Both the position numbers and the translations under genes were made by a program. Of a stretch of DNA of 64,000 bases, positions 16,669-25,583 are shown one piece after another. Under the pieces are notes generated by a model. The model did not search any database, had not been told where the DNA came from, and saw only the letters and a program-made list of their open reading frames with translations. Where the stretch lies: assembly GCA_000466585.1 (NCBI GenBank), contig KE993490.1, positions 38,562-102,561 on the forward strand, in the 5' to 3' direction. Position 1 is the stretch's first letter, and every line of letters starts with the position of its first letter. The DNA comes from Clostridiales bacterium oral taxon 876 str. F0540 (GTDB taxonomy: Bacteria > Bacillota > Clostridia > Clostridiales > Clostridiaceae).

Positions 16669-17292
16669 ATGAATAATGAATTAAAAGCAAGGGGATTTTT
16701 GAAGAGGTATATATGGAGCAATAATGAGGTCAGTGAAAGCGATAAAAGATACAGATACGAGCACAGCTTGAGAGTTGCAGCGGTTGGAAGAAAGATTGCA
16801 GTATCAGAAGACTTAGATAAAGAGGCTTTGACATTAGGTTGCATTCTGCATGATGTTGGTACTTTTGACAGCAGGGACAATCCTAGAGAACATGGCAGGG
16901 TTTCCGCAAGAATAGCACGAGAATTTCTAAGAACCTTGGATTTGCCAAAGAAAAAGGTGGAGGAAATTTGTTATGGAATAGCCATACACGTTGACGATAA
17001 GGCTGATTTTCATGGAGAAAAAACTATTTTAAATGAAAGCATAAGTGATAGTGACAATATAGATAGATTTGACTCTTATAGAATATATGATACTCTGAGG
17101 TATTTAAGATTTCACGAGATGACCGTTGACGAGCAGTTGGATTACTTGAACAAAGTGATTCCAAGGCTCAAGGGTTATACAAAGCAAGAATTTGCTACAA
17201 AAACAGCAACAGCTATGTGGACTGATAATGTGAACTTTCAAATTCAGTTTTATGAAAGATTAAAGTATCAGCTTCAAGAAGGACAAATTTGA
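16669..17292 (+). CDS. HD-domain phosphohydrolase
   Basis: This 207-residue protein has the HD superfamily metal residues: YEHSLRVA (first His) at about residue 26, GCILHDVGTFD (His-Asp pair) at about 60-70, and a later REHGRVSARIA. Such enzymes cleave phosphoester bonds of nucleotides or (p)ppGpp-like signals; the substrate is not evident. The SD is GGGGGA. A near-consensus TATAAT occurs upstream at 16598-16603 without a convincing -35. The TGA stop lies 5 bp before leader copy B. Confidence 0.78.
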   Translation: MNNELKARGFLKRYIWSNNEVSESDKRYRYEHSLRVAAVGRKIAVSEDLDKEALTLGCILHDVGTFDSRDNPREHGRVSARIAREFLRTLDLPKKKVEEICYGIAIHVDDKADFHGEKTILNESISDSDNIDRFDSYRIYDTLRYLRFHEMTVDEQLDYLNKVIPRLKGYTKQEFATKTATAMWTDNVNFQIQFYERLKYQLQEGQI

Positions 17293-17297
17293 TTTTA

Positions 17298-17391
17298 CGG
17301 AGGTTAAAGACCTAAATGTGCTTTAGCCGGTAACTTGTGAGCGTGAGTGAAAATCTTAAGTTACCCAGTGTTCTGAATGAAAGGAAGAAAA
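17298..17391 (+). repeat. Two-hairpin leader element, copy B
   Basis: GGAGG (17299-17303), 12 nt, then ATG TGC TTT AGC CGG TAA (17316-17333). Hairpin 1 is partial: TTAAAG against CTTTAG around the conserved TAAAT loop. Hairpin 2 pairs GGTAACTT (17329-17336) with AAGTTACC (17358-17365). The conserved tail CAGTGTTCTGAATGAAAGGA ends at the SD of the serine hydrolase gene. The leader stop lies in the 5' arm of hairpin 2. Confidence 0.8.
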
Positions 17392-18261
17392 ATGTTAACT
17401 GAATTTATAGATAAAGTTATTAAAAATAAACTCAATATTTATGGAATTGTTGTTATTAAAGATGGAATTAAAGTTTGCGAGCATCATTTTGTTCCAGAGG
17501 AAAGAAGAGAACTTTACTCAGTAACTAAAAGCTTTACTTCAACGGCAGTAGGTATTGCAATACAGGAAGGATATTTTTCGCTTAATGACAGTCTTTTAAA
17601 ATTTTTTGAAGAAGATATTCCAAAGGATGTACCTAAGGAACATTTGGACAACCTTAACAAAGTAACGGTGGAGAGGCTTCTCACCATGTCAATCATAGAT
17701 TATCCTTTTGTAAGATTGAACTCAGATAATTGGCTTAGGCATATTTTATCAATACCTCTTCCTAATGTGGAGGAGAGGGTGTTCAATTATTCTAATTTAT
17801 CTTCTTATCTTGCAGGGGTTATTGTAGAAAAAGCTGCTAAAACAAATATGATGGACTATCTTAAGCCAAGATTGTTTGAACCTCTTGGAATTGAAAATGT
17901 GGAGTGTGAGTATAGTCCTGAAGGATATTTTTACGGAGCAACAGGCTTGAAGCTTACAATCAATGAGCTCAGCAGGTTTGGCCAGCTATATCTTCAGGAA
18001 GGCTTTTATAATGGAAAGCAGCTTTTAGCAAAGGACTGGGTGGCTAGTGCTTCTAAGAAACACATTGAAACAAGAGAAGGAGGATATGGCTATTATTTTT
18101 GGAGAGAACAAGTACATTCCTACAGGGCAAGCGGCATGAAAGGACAAGTATGTATAGTGATTCCGGAGAAAAATGCTGTGGTTGCAGTTATGTCTGATGT
18201 AGGAGACAGATCTTTAGAAATGAGAAAGCTTATTTGGGATACAGTTTATCCTAAATTATAG
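17392..18261 (+). CDS. Beta-lactamase-fold serine hydrolase (class C/DD-peptidase-like)
   Basis: From ATG 17392 the protein has 289 residues. An earlier ATG at 17377 lies inside the leader tail, before the SD. The nucleophile motif SVTK is at residues 43-46 and a Y-S-N motif appears in VFNYSNLSSYL. A final GMKGQVC takes the place of KTG. This is the Beta-lactamase (PF00144) family: esterases, D-aminopeptidases and class C enzymes. No signal peptide is visible, so a cytoplasmic hydrolase is more likely than a secreted beta-lactamase. Leader copy B precedes it. Confidence 0.8.
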   Translation: MLTEFIDKVIKNKLNIYGIVVIKDGIKVCEHHFVPEERRELYSVTKSFTSTAVGIAIQEGYFSLNDSLLKFFEEDIPKDVPKEHLDNLNKVTVERLLTMSIIDYPFVRLNSDNWLRHILSIPLPNVEERVFNYSNLSSYLAGVIVEKAAKTNMMDYLKPRLFEPLGIENVECEYSPEGYFYGATGLKLTINELSRFGQLYLQEGFYNGKQLLAKDWVASASKKHIETREGGYGYYFWREQVHSYRASGMKGQVCIVIPEKNAVVAVMSDVGDRSLEMRKLIWDTVYPKL

Positions 18262-18269
18262 GGGGATTT

Positions 18270-19007
18270 ATGATGAGAGCTGCACTTGTAGTTAATAAAG
18301 TAGTGAGCGATGTATCAGAAAACATGAAAAATATTATTGGTTATATTAATAAAGCTGCGGATAATAATGTAGATTTGGTTATGTTTTCAGAAACCGCGCT
18401 GACGGGGTTTTCCATGACGGATAATCCAAAGGAAGATATTAAGTTAGGTGTTTCTATCCCCGGAGAGGAAACAGAAAAATTATGCCGGGAAGCTAAAAAA
18501 AGAAATATAAACCTTGCTATAGGAGTACTTGAAGAAGATAACGGCAGCTTATATGACTCTGCTGTTTTTATTAATAGAAATGGAACTATAGGCTTAAAGT
18601 ACAGAAGAGTATCAAAAGGTTGGAGAGATCCAAATCAAAACAACAGCATATATAAGGAAGGCACTGAGGTTTTAGGCTATGAGAGCGATATAGGAAAAGT
18701 CTGCTTCCTAATTTGCGGCGATATGAATGATGGCCATTTAATTAATAAAGCTAAAGCACTAAAAGCAGATATTCTTCTTTTTCCATTTGCAAGATCCTTT
18801 TATGGTGGTACAGTAACTCACGAAAGATGGATAAAGGAAGAACAAGAGGACTATATTAACAGGCTTAAGCAAACAGAAACTAAAGTATTTTTGGTTAATT
18901 ATTTGGATAAAGAATATTTTGGAGGGGCTTTTGTGCTTTCTAGCGAAGGTAAGCTTTTAGCAAGCCTTGAGTTAGGTAAAGAAGGAATGCTGATTTATGA
19001 TTTTTAA
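18270..19007 (+). CDS. Carbon-nitrogen hydrolase (nitrilase superfamily), first of four
   Basis: This 245-residue protein carries the Glu-Lys-Cys triad: FSETALTGF (Glu), GLKYRRVSKG (Lys), and FLICGDMNDG (Cys). Family members hydrolyse amides or nitriles, for example N-carbamoyl compounds or omega-amides. At 245 residues it is slightly short. The SD is GGGGGA, and it starts 8 bp after the serine hydrolase gene, so the two are probably co-transcribed. Three further, clearly divergent copies lie at 24050, 26137 and 33447. Confidence 0.82.
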   Translation: MMRAALVVNKVVSDVSENMKNIIGYINKAADNNVDLVMFSETALTGFSMTDNPKEDIKLGVSIPGEETEKLCREAKKRNINLAIGVLEEDNGSLYDSAVFINRNGTIGLKYRRVSKGWRDPNQNNSIYKEGTEVLGYESDIGKVCFLICGDMNDGHLINKAKALKADILLFPFARSFYGGTVTHERWIKEEQEDYINRLKQTETKVFLVNYLDKEYFGGAFVLSSEGKLLASLELGKEGMLIYDF

Positions 19008-19043
19008 TAAAGGTAAGTCTTATGATAAAGAAGGTAATTATAT

Positions 19044-19607
19044 ATGGAAAAAACGTTAGTTTATGTCACAGGAAATTCTGTTAAATTTGATGTTGCACTA
19101 AAAACCTTTGAAAATACGGAAATAGTTCTGTTGCAGAAGAAGATTGAAACTCCTGAAATTCAAAGTAAAAGTGTGCAAGAAGTAGCTATGTATTCAGCTA
19201 GATGGGCCAGCAGACAATTAGATAATCCCGTTATAGTAACAGATGCCGGTTTTTATATAGAAGCTTTAAACGGGTTTCCGGGTCCTTTTATTAAGTTTGT
19301 AAATGAGTGGTTTTCAGCTGAAGATTTTATTAACTTAATGAAGGGTAAAGATAATCGTAGTATTGATATTCAGGATTGTTTGGCATACTGCCATCCAAAT
19401 GAAGAACCAATTGTTTTCACAGGAATATATCATGGTAAATTGGCAGATAAGCCTAGCAGTCAGAAGGGAAGTTCAATCGATAGAATCTTTATTCCTGAGG
19501 GCTTCGAGACACCTATTTCTGATATACCTGAGGAACAGATGATTTCCTATTGGAGCCAAGGGGAAATCATGAGTAAATTTAAATATTATATTTTAAATCA
19601 CAAATAA
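19044..19607 (+). CDS. Ham1/RdgB-like non-canonical purine NTP pyrophosphatase
   Basis: This 187-residue protein begins with VYVTGNSVKFDVALKTF, matching the TGNxxK nucleotide-binding start of the Ham1 family. VIVTDAGFYIEALNGFPGPF, the conserved DSGL/GxPG region, is at about residues 63-82. Ham1 enzymes clear inosine and xanthosine triphosphates. The canonical C-terminal SHR motif is not evident, so specificity may differ. It is likely a diverged paralogue rather than the housekeeping RdgB. Confidence 0.72.
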   Translation: MEKTLVYVTGNSVKFDVALKTFENTEIVLLQKKIETPEIQSKSVQEVAMYSARWASRQLDNPVIVTDAGFYIEALNGFPGPFIKFVNEWFSAEDFINLMKGKDNRSIDIQDCLAYCHPNEEPIVFTGIYHGKLADKPSSQKGSSIDRIFIPEGFETPISDIPEEQMISYWSQGEIMSKFKYYILNHK

Positions 19608-19631
19608 ATTACATACATGGAGGAATTACAA

Positions 19632-20633
19632 ATGAAGGTTTTAAAAAAATTAAAGCCAGGCGATTCTATAGGTATATTTTCACCTTCCGCGCCTATTACT
19701 TATACTTGCCCTAAAAGATTTGTCAGAGGTAAAGAGTATTTAGAAAGTAAAGGCTTTAAGATAATTGAAGGAAGCCTTACCGGTAAATTTGATTTTTATA
19801 GATCAGGAAGTATTAAAGAAAGAGCTGAAGAGCTTAATGAGCTTATTAGAAATCCAAAGGTTAGATGCATCATGTCCACTATTGGCGGGATGAATTCAAA
19901 TTCTTTGCTTCCCTACATAGATTATGAAGCCTTTAAGAAAGATCCTAAAATCATTGTAGGCTACTCGGATGTTACAGCTATCCTACTTGGGATATATGCA
20001 AAAACAGGAATACATACCTTTTATGGACCAGCCTTAGTAGCTTCTTTTGGAGAGTTTCCTCCATTCGTCGATTGGACATATGAATATTTCAAGGAACTTC
20101 TTGAAGAGGATGTAAAGTTTCCTTGTGAGCTGAAAAATCCGGATTACTGGACAGAAGAATTTATAGATTGGGAAACTCAAGACAGAGCTAAAGAGCAAAA
20201 GAAAAACAGTCTTGTTACTGTTTATGATGGTGTCTTAAGAGGAAGAGTTATTGGCGGAAATCTAAATACTATGCAGGGAATCTGGGGTAGTGAATACATG
20301 CCTCAAATAAAGAACGGAGATATTCTTTTTATTGAGGACACAAGCAAAGATCCGGGAACTATAGAAAGAAGCTTTTCACAGTTAAAATTAAACGGTATTT
20401 TTGACAAGGTTTCAGGAATTATTCTTGGAAAACATGAAAACTTTGATGATTGGAGCTGCGGAAGAAAGCCTTATGAAATATTATTAGAGGTTATAGGGGA
20501 TAGAAAGCTTCCTTTTATTGCTGAGTTTGACAGCAGCCATACACACCCGATGATCACTATGCCTATAGGTGCTGTAATTGAGCTTGATGCATCTAATAAA
20601 AAGGTAACTATTTTAGAAGATATTTTTATTTAA
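19632..20633 (+). CDS. S66 LD-carboxypeptidase / MccF-like peptidase
   Basis: An upstream in-frame ATG at 19617 overlaps GGAGG; the ATG at 19632 fits that SD and gives 333 residues. GYSDVTAILLGIYAKTG contains the S66 nucleophile Ser. IGGNLNTM, IEDTSKDPGTIERSFSQL and HTHPMITMPIGA with its late His complete the family pattern. S66 enzymes cut murein L,D-bonds (LdcA) or inactivate microcin C7 (MccF). The location among resistance-like genes and the cytoplasmic form favour an MccF-like role, but this is inference. Confidence 0.8.
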   Translation: MKVLKKLKPGDSIGIFSPSAPITYTCPKRFVRGKEYLESKGFKIIEGSLTGKFDFYRSGSIKERAEELNELIRNPKVRCIMSTIGGMNSNSLLPYIDYEAFKKDPKIIVGYSDVTAILLGIYAKTGIHTFYGPALVASFGEFPPFVDWTYEYFKELLEEDVKFPCELKNPDYWTEEFIDWETQDRAKEQKKNSLVTVYDGVLRGRVIGGNLNTMQGIWGSEYMPQIKNGDILFIEDTSKDPGTIERSFSQLKLNGIFDKVSGIILGKHENFDDWSCGRKPYEILLEVIGDRKLPFIAEFDSSHTHPMITMPIGAVIELDASNKKVTILEDIFI

Positions 20634-20645
20634 CAGGAGATTAAA

Positions 20646-21041
20646 ATGAACAGTAAAAAGACATTTATTACAAAAATACTTTATGCGTTATTTATTATTG
20701 GAACTATAATTTCTATTTTTATTGTCTATAAACATATAGATAGCAATTTTGCTTTTAAATTCTTAATCGGATACGCAGTGTTTACCTTTCTTATGGTTTT
20801 ATATTTAATTATTACAACTATATCAAATTTAAAAATGATAAAGAAAAAGGAACTAAGGAAAAGATTTATTACGTTTATACCTGTATTTATAATATTCGGA
20901 GCTTTAAATTATGGTTTTGACTATATCGTTAGACCTGAAAAGATCGATTTACTTAGAGAATTTTCTATTTCATTTGGTTTGGCTGTTGGTATTTCTTTTA
21001 TAAGATTAACACCTTTAAAAGAGAATGAGGGTGAGAATTAA
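20646..21041 (+). CDS. Integral membrane hypothetical protein
   Basis: This 131-residue protein has four predicted hydrophobic segments: an N-terminal ILYALFIIGTIISIFIVYKH, FLIGYAVFTFLMVLYLIIT, FITFIPVFIIFGALNYG and the last near FSISFGLAVGISF. Basic residues lie between them. The SD is AGGAGA. It starts 12 bp after the S66 peptidase gene and ends 2 bp before a GNAT gene. No family is recognised. Confidence 0.6.
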   Translation: MNSKKTFITKILYALFIIGTIISIFIVYKHIDSNFAFKFLIGYAVFTFLMVLYLIITTISNLKMIKKKELRKRFITFIPVFIIFGALNYGFDYIVRPEKIDLLREFSISFGLAVGISFIRLTPLKENEGEN

Positions 21042-21043
21042 TA

Positions 21044-21514
21044 ATGATAGAACTAAGAAAAATTACAGAGGACAATTTTGATGAATGTGTAAAACTAGAA
21101 GTTAACAGTGAGCAAAAAAGCTTTGTTGCAAGCAATATGAAAAGTCTTGCACAGGCTTATGTAGCATTAACCAATAATGAGTGCATACCTATGCCCTATG
21201 CCATATATAACGATGATACTATGGTTGGCTTTATAATGCTGGCATACACTGAACCAGATGAAGATAATGATAAATATGCTTATTGGGTTTGGAGATTGAT
21301 GATTGATAAAGTTCATCAAGGTAAAGGCTATGGAAGACAAGCTATGCTAAAGGCTCTTGAACTAATTAAGACCTTTCCTCATGGAGAAGCATCAGAAGTT
21401 TGTCTTTCTTATGAACTAGATAATACAGTGGGAAAAGCGCTTTATGAGTCTTTAGGTTTTGTTGAAACTGGTAAAATCCAAGATGGTGAGATGGTGGCTA
21501 AATTAGTTTTGTAG
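21044..21514 (+). CDS. GNAT acetyltransferase, BltD/spermidine acetyltransferase-like
   Basis: This 156-residue protein has YWVWRLMIDKVHQGKGYGRQ, containing strand 4 and the Q-G-K-G-Y-G acetyl-CoA loop, then KALYESLGFVETG. The order MIELRKITEDNFDECVKL plus KYAYWVWRLMID resembles BltD-type spermidine/spermine acetyltransferases. The substrate is an inference. It starts 2 bp after the upstream membrane protein stop, which suggests coupled translation. Confidence 0.82.
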   Translation: MIELRKITEDNFDECVKLEVNSEQKSFVASNMKSLAQAYVALTNNECIPMPYAIYNDDTMVGFIMLAYTEPDEDNDKYAYWVWRLMIDKVHQGKGYGRQAMLKALELIKTFPHGEASEVCLSYELDNTVGKALYESLGFVETGKIQDGEMVAKLVL

Positions 21515-21578
21515 AGATTTTATATATTGATTATTTATTTAAGCAACTGAAAAATAGGAATTTATAAGGGGGATAAAA

Positions 21579-22058
21579 ATGGAGTATGATTGCGGATTTA
21601 CTAAAGACAATGGATGGTTCAGATATAAGGCAACAGCAATAATTATTGAAAACGGAAGTGTACTATTTGCTAAAAATGATAGGGATGATTATTACTATCC
21701 GGTTGGAGGGGGCGTTCATATTGGTGAAAAGGCTGAAGACGCTGTTGTCAGAGAGGTATATGAAGAAACAGGGATACACTATGAAATTGATAGGTTAGCA
21801 TTTATTCATGAGAATTTCTTTACTGGTAGTGGTAGTCTTGAAGGTTACAATTGCCATGAAATTGCCTTTTATTTTTTGATGAAGCCAAGAGGAACACAAG
21901 AACTTAATAGTAATAGTTATTCAGGTGAGTATAAAGAGTATATGCATTGGTTGCCAATAAATAACTTATCAAATTACAAGGCATTTCCTACTTTTTTTAT
22001 TGATAAATTATCAAATATGCAAAATTACGTAGAACATATTGTTACAGATGAAAGATAG
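21579..22058 (+). CDS. Nudix hydrolase
   Basis: This 159-residue protein has a Nudix box at about residues 44-66: GGGVHIGEKAEDAVVREVYE, then ETGI, with R-E-x-x-E-E intact. The N-terminal WFRYKATAIIIENGSVLFAK strand and the C-terminal YMHWLPINNLSNY are typical of a large clostridial Nudix subgroup. The substrate is unknown. The SD is AAGGGGGA. Confidence 0.87.
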   Translation: MEYDCGFTKDNGWFRYKATAIIIENGSVLFAKNDRDDYYYPVGGGVHIGEKAEDAVVREVYEETGIHYEIDRLAFIHENFFTGSGSLEGYNCHEIAFYFLMKPRGTQELNSNSYSGEYKEYMHWLPINNLSNYKAFPTFFIDKLSNMQNYVEHIVTDER

Positions 22059-22155
22059 ATAAATTGCAAATTTATTATTAAGTTGATATGCAAAGTTCTT
22101 AAATGCCTGAGATTGGAAACGTCATGTGAAATGGTTAAGGAAACGGAGGAACAGC

Positions 22156-22878
22156 ATGAATTATACTGGATTAGTTTGTATAACGCATGATCCAAATGGA
22201 AAAAATACTAGTCTTCTTAAAAAACTTTCACCCATATTAAACCAAGTTTATTCAGATTTATTTATCACAGTAAGTGAAGTAACTGATAAAGATTTAATAC
22301 ATGAGCTTGAGAGAAACGGATTTAATATAAAAGTTATTCCGAAAAAAGGTGCAGCACATGCGAGAAGGGAAGTTCTGAAGTTCGGATTACAGGGTTCTAA
22401 TGAAAGTTTCCATTATTGCGATTTTGATAGATTGCTTACATGGGCTGATAAATATGATTACGAGCTTATAAATATAGTTAATGATATACCTAATCATGAC
22501 TATATGATACTTGGAAGAACTGAACGAGCATTAAATACTCATCCCATCGAGTGGATTGAGACTGAAAAAATTACTAATAGGGTTTTTTCTTTGGAACTAG
22601 GACAAGAAGCTGATGTTACCGCAGGCTCATGCGGTTTTTCAAGGCAGTGTGCTCAACTAATATCTGAGAACTCAAAGGATAATATGACCGATGCAGAGTG
22701 GCCAATGATTGTACACAGGATTGGAAACCTAAAAATAGAATATAGAGCTGTTGAAGGACTTGAATATAATGAAGATATAAATGGAATTACAAGTCAAATT
22801 AGCGAATCTGAAAAATGGCTTGGCAGGGTTAAACTATGCCATATCATATGTGAGTCCGCCATAAATACAGGAAGATGA
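22156..22878 (+). CDS. GT-A-like glycosyltransferase-fold protein, C-terminus cut by TGA
   Basis: From ATG 22156 (after ACGGAGG) the protein is 240 residues. An N-terminal Rossmann-like part (YTGLVCITHDPNG) precedes GAAHARREVLKFGL and YCDFDRLLTWAD, whose D-F-D resembles a metal-binding DxD site. Thus a nucleotide-sugar-dependent transferase fold is plausible but not certain. After TGA at 22876 the same frame runs 30 more codons (FHYRWLFNSPICIDEQMR, ending at TAA 22969). The annotated protein may therefore be a nonsense-truncated form of a 271-codon gene. Confidence 0.5.
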   Translation: MNYTGLVCITHDPNGKNTSLLKKLSPILNQVYSDLFITVSEVTDKDLIHELERNGFNIKVIPKKGAAHARREVLKFGLQGSNESFHYCDFDRLLTWADKYDYELINIVNDIPNHDYMILGRTERALNTHPIEWIETEKITNRVFSLELGQEADVTAGSCGFSRQCAQLISENSKDNMTDAEWPMIVHRIGNLKIEYRAVEGLEYNEDINGITSQISESEKWLGRVKLCHIICESAINTGR

Positions 22879-23046
22879 TTTCATTATAGATGGCTATTCA
22901 ATTCGCCGATTTGTATAGATGAGCAAATGAGAAATCAAATAAACATATTCCAAAGAACAGGTGCTTCATAATAGATAATTGGAATGGACTTATAGACAAA
23001 TTAAAAATAAAAGATGTACTGACAAGGTAAAAAGGGGGAAATCACA

Positions 23047-23364
23047 GTGGTAACGGCAAGAGAAAAATTATTCTCTTATAAAAAAATTTATGATCAAAAT
23101 GGCAGCCAAGAGCTCTTTGTGGAAGCGATGAGAGAGTCTATTGAGCACCATAGCGACAACTGTAAATTTTATGGGAAGTTTCTAAGGGAAAATGGGTTTA
23201 AAGCTTCAGATATTAAAACCTTAGATGATTGTGCAAAAATCCCACCAATAAGCGCTCAATTTTTTAAGCGCCATGAAGTGCTTAGCATTAAAAAGGACGA
23301 AGTTGAAATACATGCAACTTCTTCCGGTACTCAAGAAACCAGCATGATTACAGTGAATATTTAA
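23047..23364 (+). pseudogene. Truncated acyl-protein synthetase (LuxE-like) fragment
   Basis: A GTG start after AAAGGGGGAAA opens 105 codons matching the N-terminus of LuxE/acyl-protein synthetases: REKLFSYKKIYDQNG, a linker, then IPPISAQFFKRHEV and HATSSGT. The last is the start of the adenylate-binding SSGT loop. The frame ends right after it, in AT-rich sequence with repeated ATTTAAATATT. Full enzymes are about 350 residues, so about two thirds are missing. Only a remnant is likely. Confidence 0.7.
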
Positions 23365-23467
23365 ATATTTAAATACTTTTATATATTTATATTTAAATAT
23401 TGGAATGAAGAAAGAACGTTGTTGCTGCATTGCATAAAAAGACTGCAAAAGGAGAAATAGGAGTGCT

Positions 23468-23923
23468 ATGAGTTTAAAATATATCAAGGCAAAAAAAGAA
23501 GATGCGGACATGTTAATAGAAATCTATAATGAGTCATTTTATGATGATTATATTAAATACGGAGAATGCCCGGCTTATGGCAGGACAAGAGAAAGGATGC
23601 AAGCATCTATAGAGAAATTTCCTAAACATATTATTTATTGTGATGATATTCCTGTTGGAGTTATCTCAGTCGAAGATAGAGGAAAAGGAGAGTATTATCT
23701 CGGATGTCTTTGTGTGATTCCTAAATATCAAGGTGAAGGGATTGGAACACAAGCAGTTAAATATATGCTGGGTTATTATAAAGACTGGGGTAAAATAACA
23801 TTAAAAACACCTGCAGATAAGGAAGCTAATATAAGTTTTTATACAAAGAAGTGTGGGTTTATAATAAACGGCACAGATATGGATGGGAATGTAAAGGTAG
23901 TAAATTTTATAATGGAAAGATAA
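23468..23923 (+). CDS. GNAT family N-acetyltransferase
   Basis: This 151-residue protein has YLGCLCVIPKYQGEGIGTQ (strand 4 and the Q-G-E-G-I-G acetyl-CoA loop) at about residues 77-95, and ANISFYTKKCGFIINGT later. The SD is AGGAG. It starts about 100 bp after the broken LuxE fragment, so it may have been brought to this site by the same rearrangement. The substrate is unknown. Confidence 0.84.
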   Translation: MSLKYIKAKKEDADMLIEIYNESFYDDYIKYGECPAYGRTRERMQASIEKFPKHIIYCDDIPVGVISVEDRGKGEYYLGCLCVIPKYQGEGIGTQAVKYMLGYYKDWGKITLKTPADKEANISFYTKKCGFIINGTDMDGNVKVVNFIMER

Positions 23924-24049
23924 ATCAAATTTATAAGACTGATGCAGTATAATTTTAGAAAAATAAAGTTATGGCTCAAATACTTCTATATGATATACGT
24001 AAACTATTATGTAAGGTGCTTAACCAAAAATCTGAATGGGGTGGTTTAT

Positions 24050-24973
24050 TTGAAAATTGCAGCAGTTAATTTTAATGCAGTTTTTGCTGACATAGATGAA
24101 AACATAAAACAAGTTAACAATTATGTAAAACAGGCATCAGACTTGGGAATTGAATTAATACTGTTTCCTGAATTCTTTACGTCATCGATGGGACGAGCTG
24201 AAGCAATGCTGGATGTAGCAATTAAAAGTGGTCATGTTGAAAGAGTATTATTACAACTAGCTAGTCAATACCATATAATAATTGGCGGCTCATATATTTT
24301 GTTTGATGGAAAGGATTCGTATAATTTATTTCAATTAGTTTTCCCTGATGGCAGTGTTTTCTCACATAAAAAAGACATACCTACAATAGTAGAAAATTGC
24401 TATTACACTCATGGTGATGAAAATAATATTTTAAAAACACCAATTGGAGATATTGGTGTTGCTTTATGCTGGGAAATGAACCGATATGATACATTAAAGA
24501 GGCTATCAGAGAAGGTTGATATTGTTCTTGCAGGTAGCTGCTGGGAGGATTTGCGAGAAGGTGCTCCGCTGAGACAATATAATAGACAATTTGCACTGCA
24601 AACTCCTGTAACCTTTGCGAAATTACTGCATGTTCCTGTCATCCATTCGAATCATTGCGGTAAAGTTACTGCAGTGGATTTCTATGATGAAAAAAATCCA
24701 TTTACATTTCAAATGGTAGGAGCTGCGCAGATTATAGATGAGAGCGGGAATGTTATTGCTAAACGATCATTTGATGATGGCGAAGGAATGGTTATATCAG
24801 AGATATCTTGGGGTGAAGGAAAAAGAAAGCCTGCTGATATAGACTATAATAAATATTGGATAGAGGATATGCAGGAGCCATATATTTATGCTTGGGAGAA
24901 TTATAGTAGTATCTGTAAAGATTATTATAACAATGTGGCAAAACCATATTATCATGATAAGTATCATGTATGA
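24050..24973 (+). CDS. Carbon-nitrogen hydrolase (nitrilase superfamily), TTG start
   Basis: The frame opens at 23942, but the first 36 codons do not look like the family. TTG at 24050 follows GGGGTGG and starts LKIAAVNFNAVFADIDENIK, the usual nitrilase N-terminus (307 residues). The triad is FPEFFTSS (Glu), SHKKDIP (Lys) and VALCWEMNRYD (Cys). The C-terminal extension is Tyr-rich. The substrate is unknown; it is the second of four family members in the array. Confidence 0.8.
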   Translation: MKIAAVNFNAVFADIDENIKQVNNYVKQASDLGIELILFPEFFTSSMGRAEAMLDVAIKSGHVERVLLQLASQYHIIIGGSYILFDGKDSYNLFQLVFPDGSVFSHKKDIPTIVENCYYTHGDENNILKTPIGDIGVALCWEMNRYDTLKRLSEKVDIVLAGSCWEDLREGAPLRQYNRQFALQTPVTFAKLLHVPVIHSNHCGKVTAVDFYDEKNPFTFQMVGAAQIIDESGNVIAKRSFDDGEGMVISEISWGEGKRKPADIDYNKYWIEDMQEPYIYAWENYSSICKDYYNNVAKPYYHDKYHV

Positions 24974-25061
24974 GCATAATATAGCTTAGCTAGGAGGATG
25001 GAAATAGCATAGTATTTTCATGTAGCTATACATGTTTTATGAGGAAAGGATAGGAGATAAA

Positions 25062-25484
25062 ATGATTCAATCTGTTGTACATATTGCTTTAGTAGTTAAG
25101 GATTATGATGAGGCAATCGAGTTCTATACAAAAAAACTTAATTTTACTTTAATTGAAGATACATATCAGCAAGAGCAAAACAAACGATGGGTAGTAGTAT
25201 CACCACCAGGTTCAACCGGGACTACCATATTACTTGCAAGGGCTTCAAAACCAGAGCAGGTGCCCTTCATTGGAAATCAATCAGGAGGAAGGGTCTTTTT
25301 ATTCCTCGGGACAGATGATTTTTGGAGAGATTATAATGATATGCTAGCAAAAGGAATTGAGTTTGTTAGAGAACCCAAAAAACAAGACTATGGAATAGTT
25401 GCAGTATTCAAAGATTTGTATGGAAACCTATGGGATTTAGTTCAATTTGAAAAGAATCATCCAATGTCTCAACGTGTAAAATGA
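25062..25484 (+). CDS. VOC superfamily (glyoxalase/bleomycin-resistance-like) protein
   Basis: From ATG 25062 (after TAGGAG) the protein has 140 residues with the paired beta-alpha-beta-beta-beta modules of VOC proteins: HIALVVKDYDEAIEFYTKKL at the N-terminus and LYGNLWDLVQFEK at the C-terminus. His13 and the C-terminal Glu are plausible metal ligands. Such proteins are metal-dependent lyases or antibiotic-binding proteins. The substrate cannot be told. Confidence 0.82.
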   Translation: MIQSVVHIALVVKDYDEAIEFYTKKLNFTLIEDTYQQEQNKRWVVVSPPGSTGTTILLARASKPEQVPFIGNQSGGRVFLFLGTDDFWRDYNDMLAKGIEFVREPKKQDYGIVAVFKDLYGNLWDLVQFEKNHPMSQRVK

Positions 25485-25583
25485 GAATAACTTTTAATGT
25501 TTTTATTGAACAAAATTTTTTATAGGGGTAAATGTAATAAGTAAATCCATTTAACTTAATAAGATTTAGATTTGAGGTGTTGT

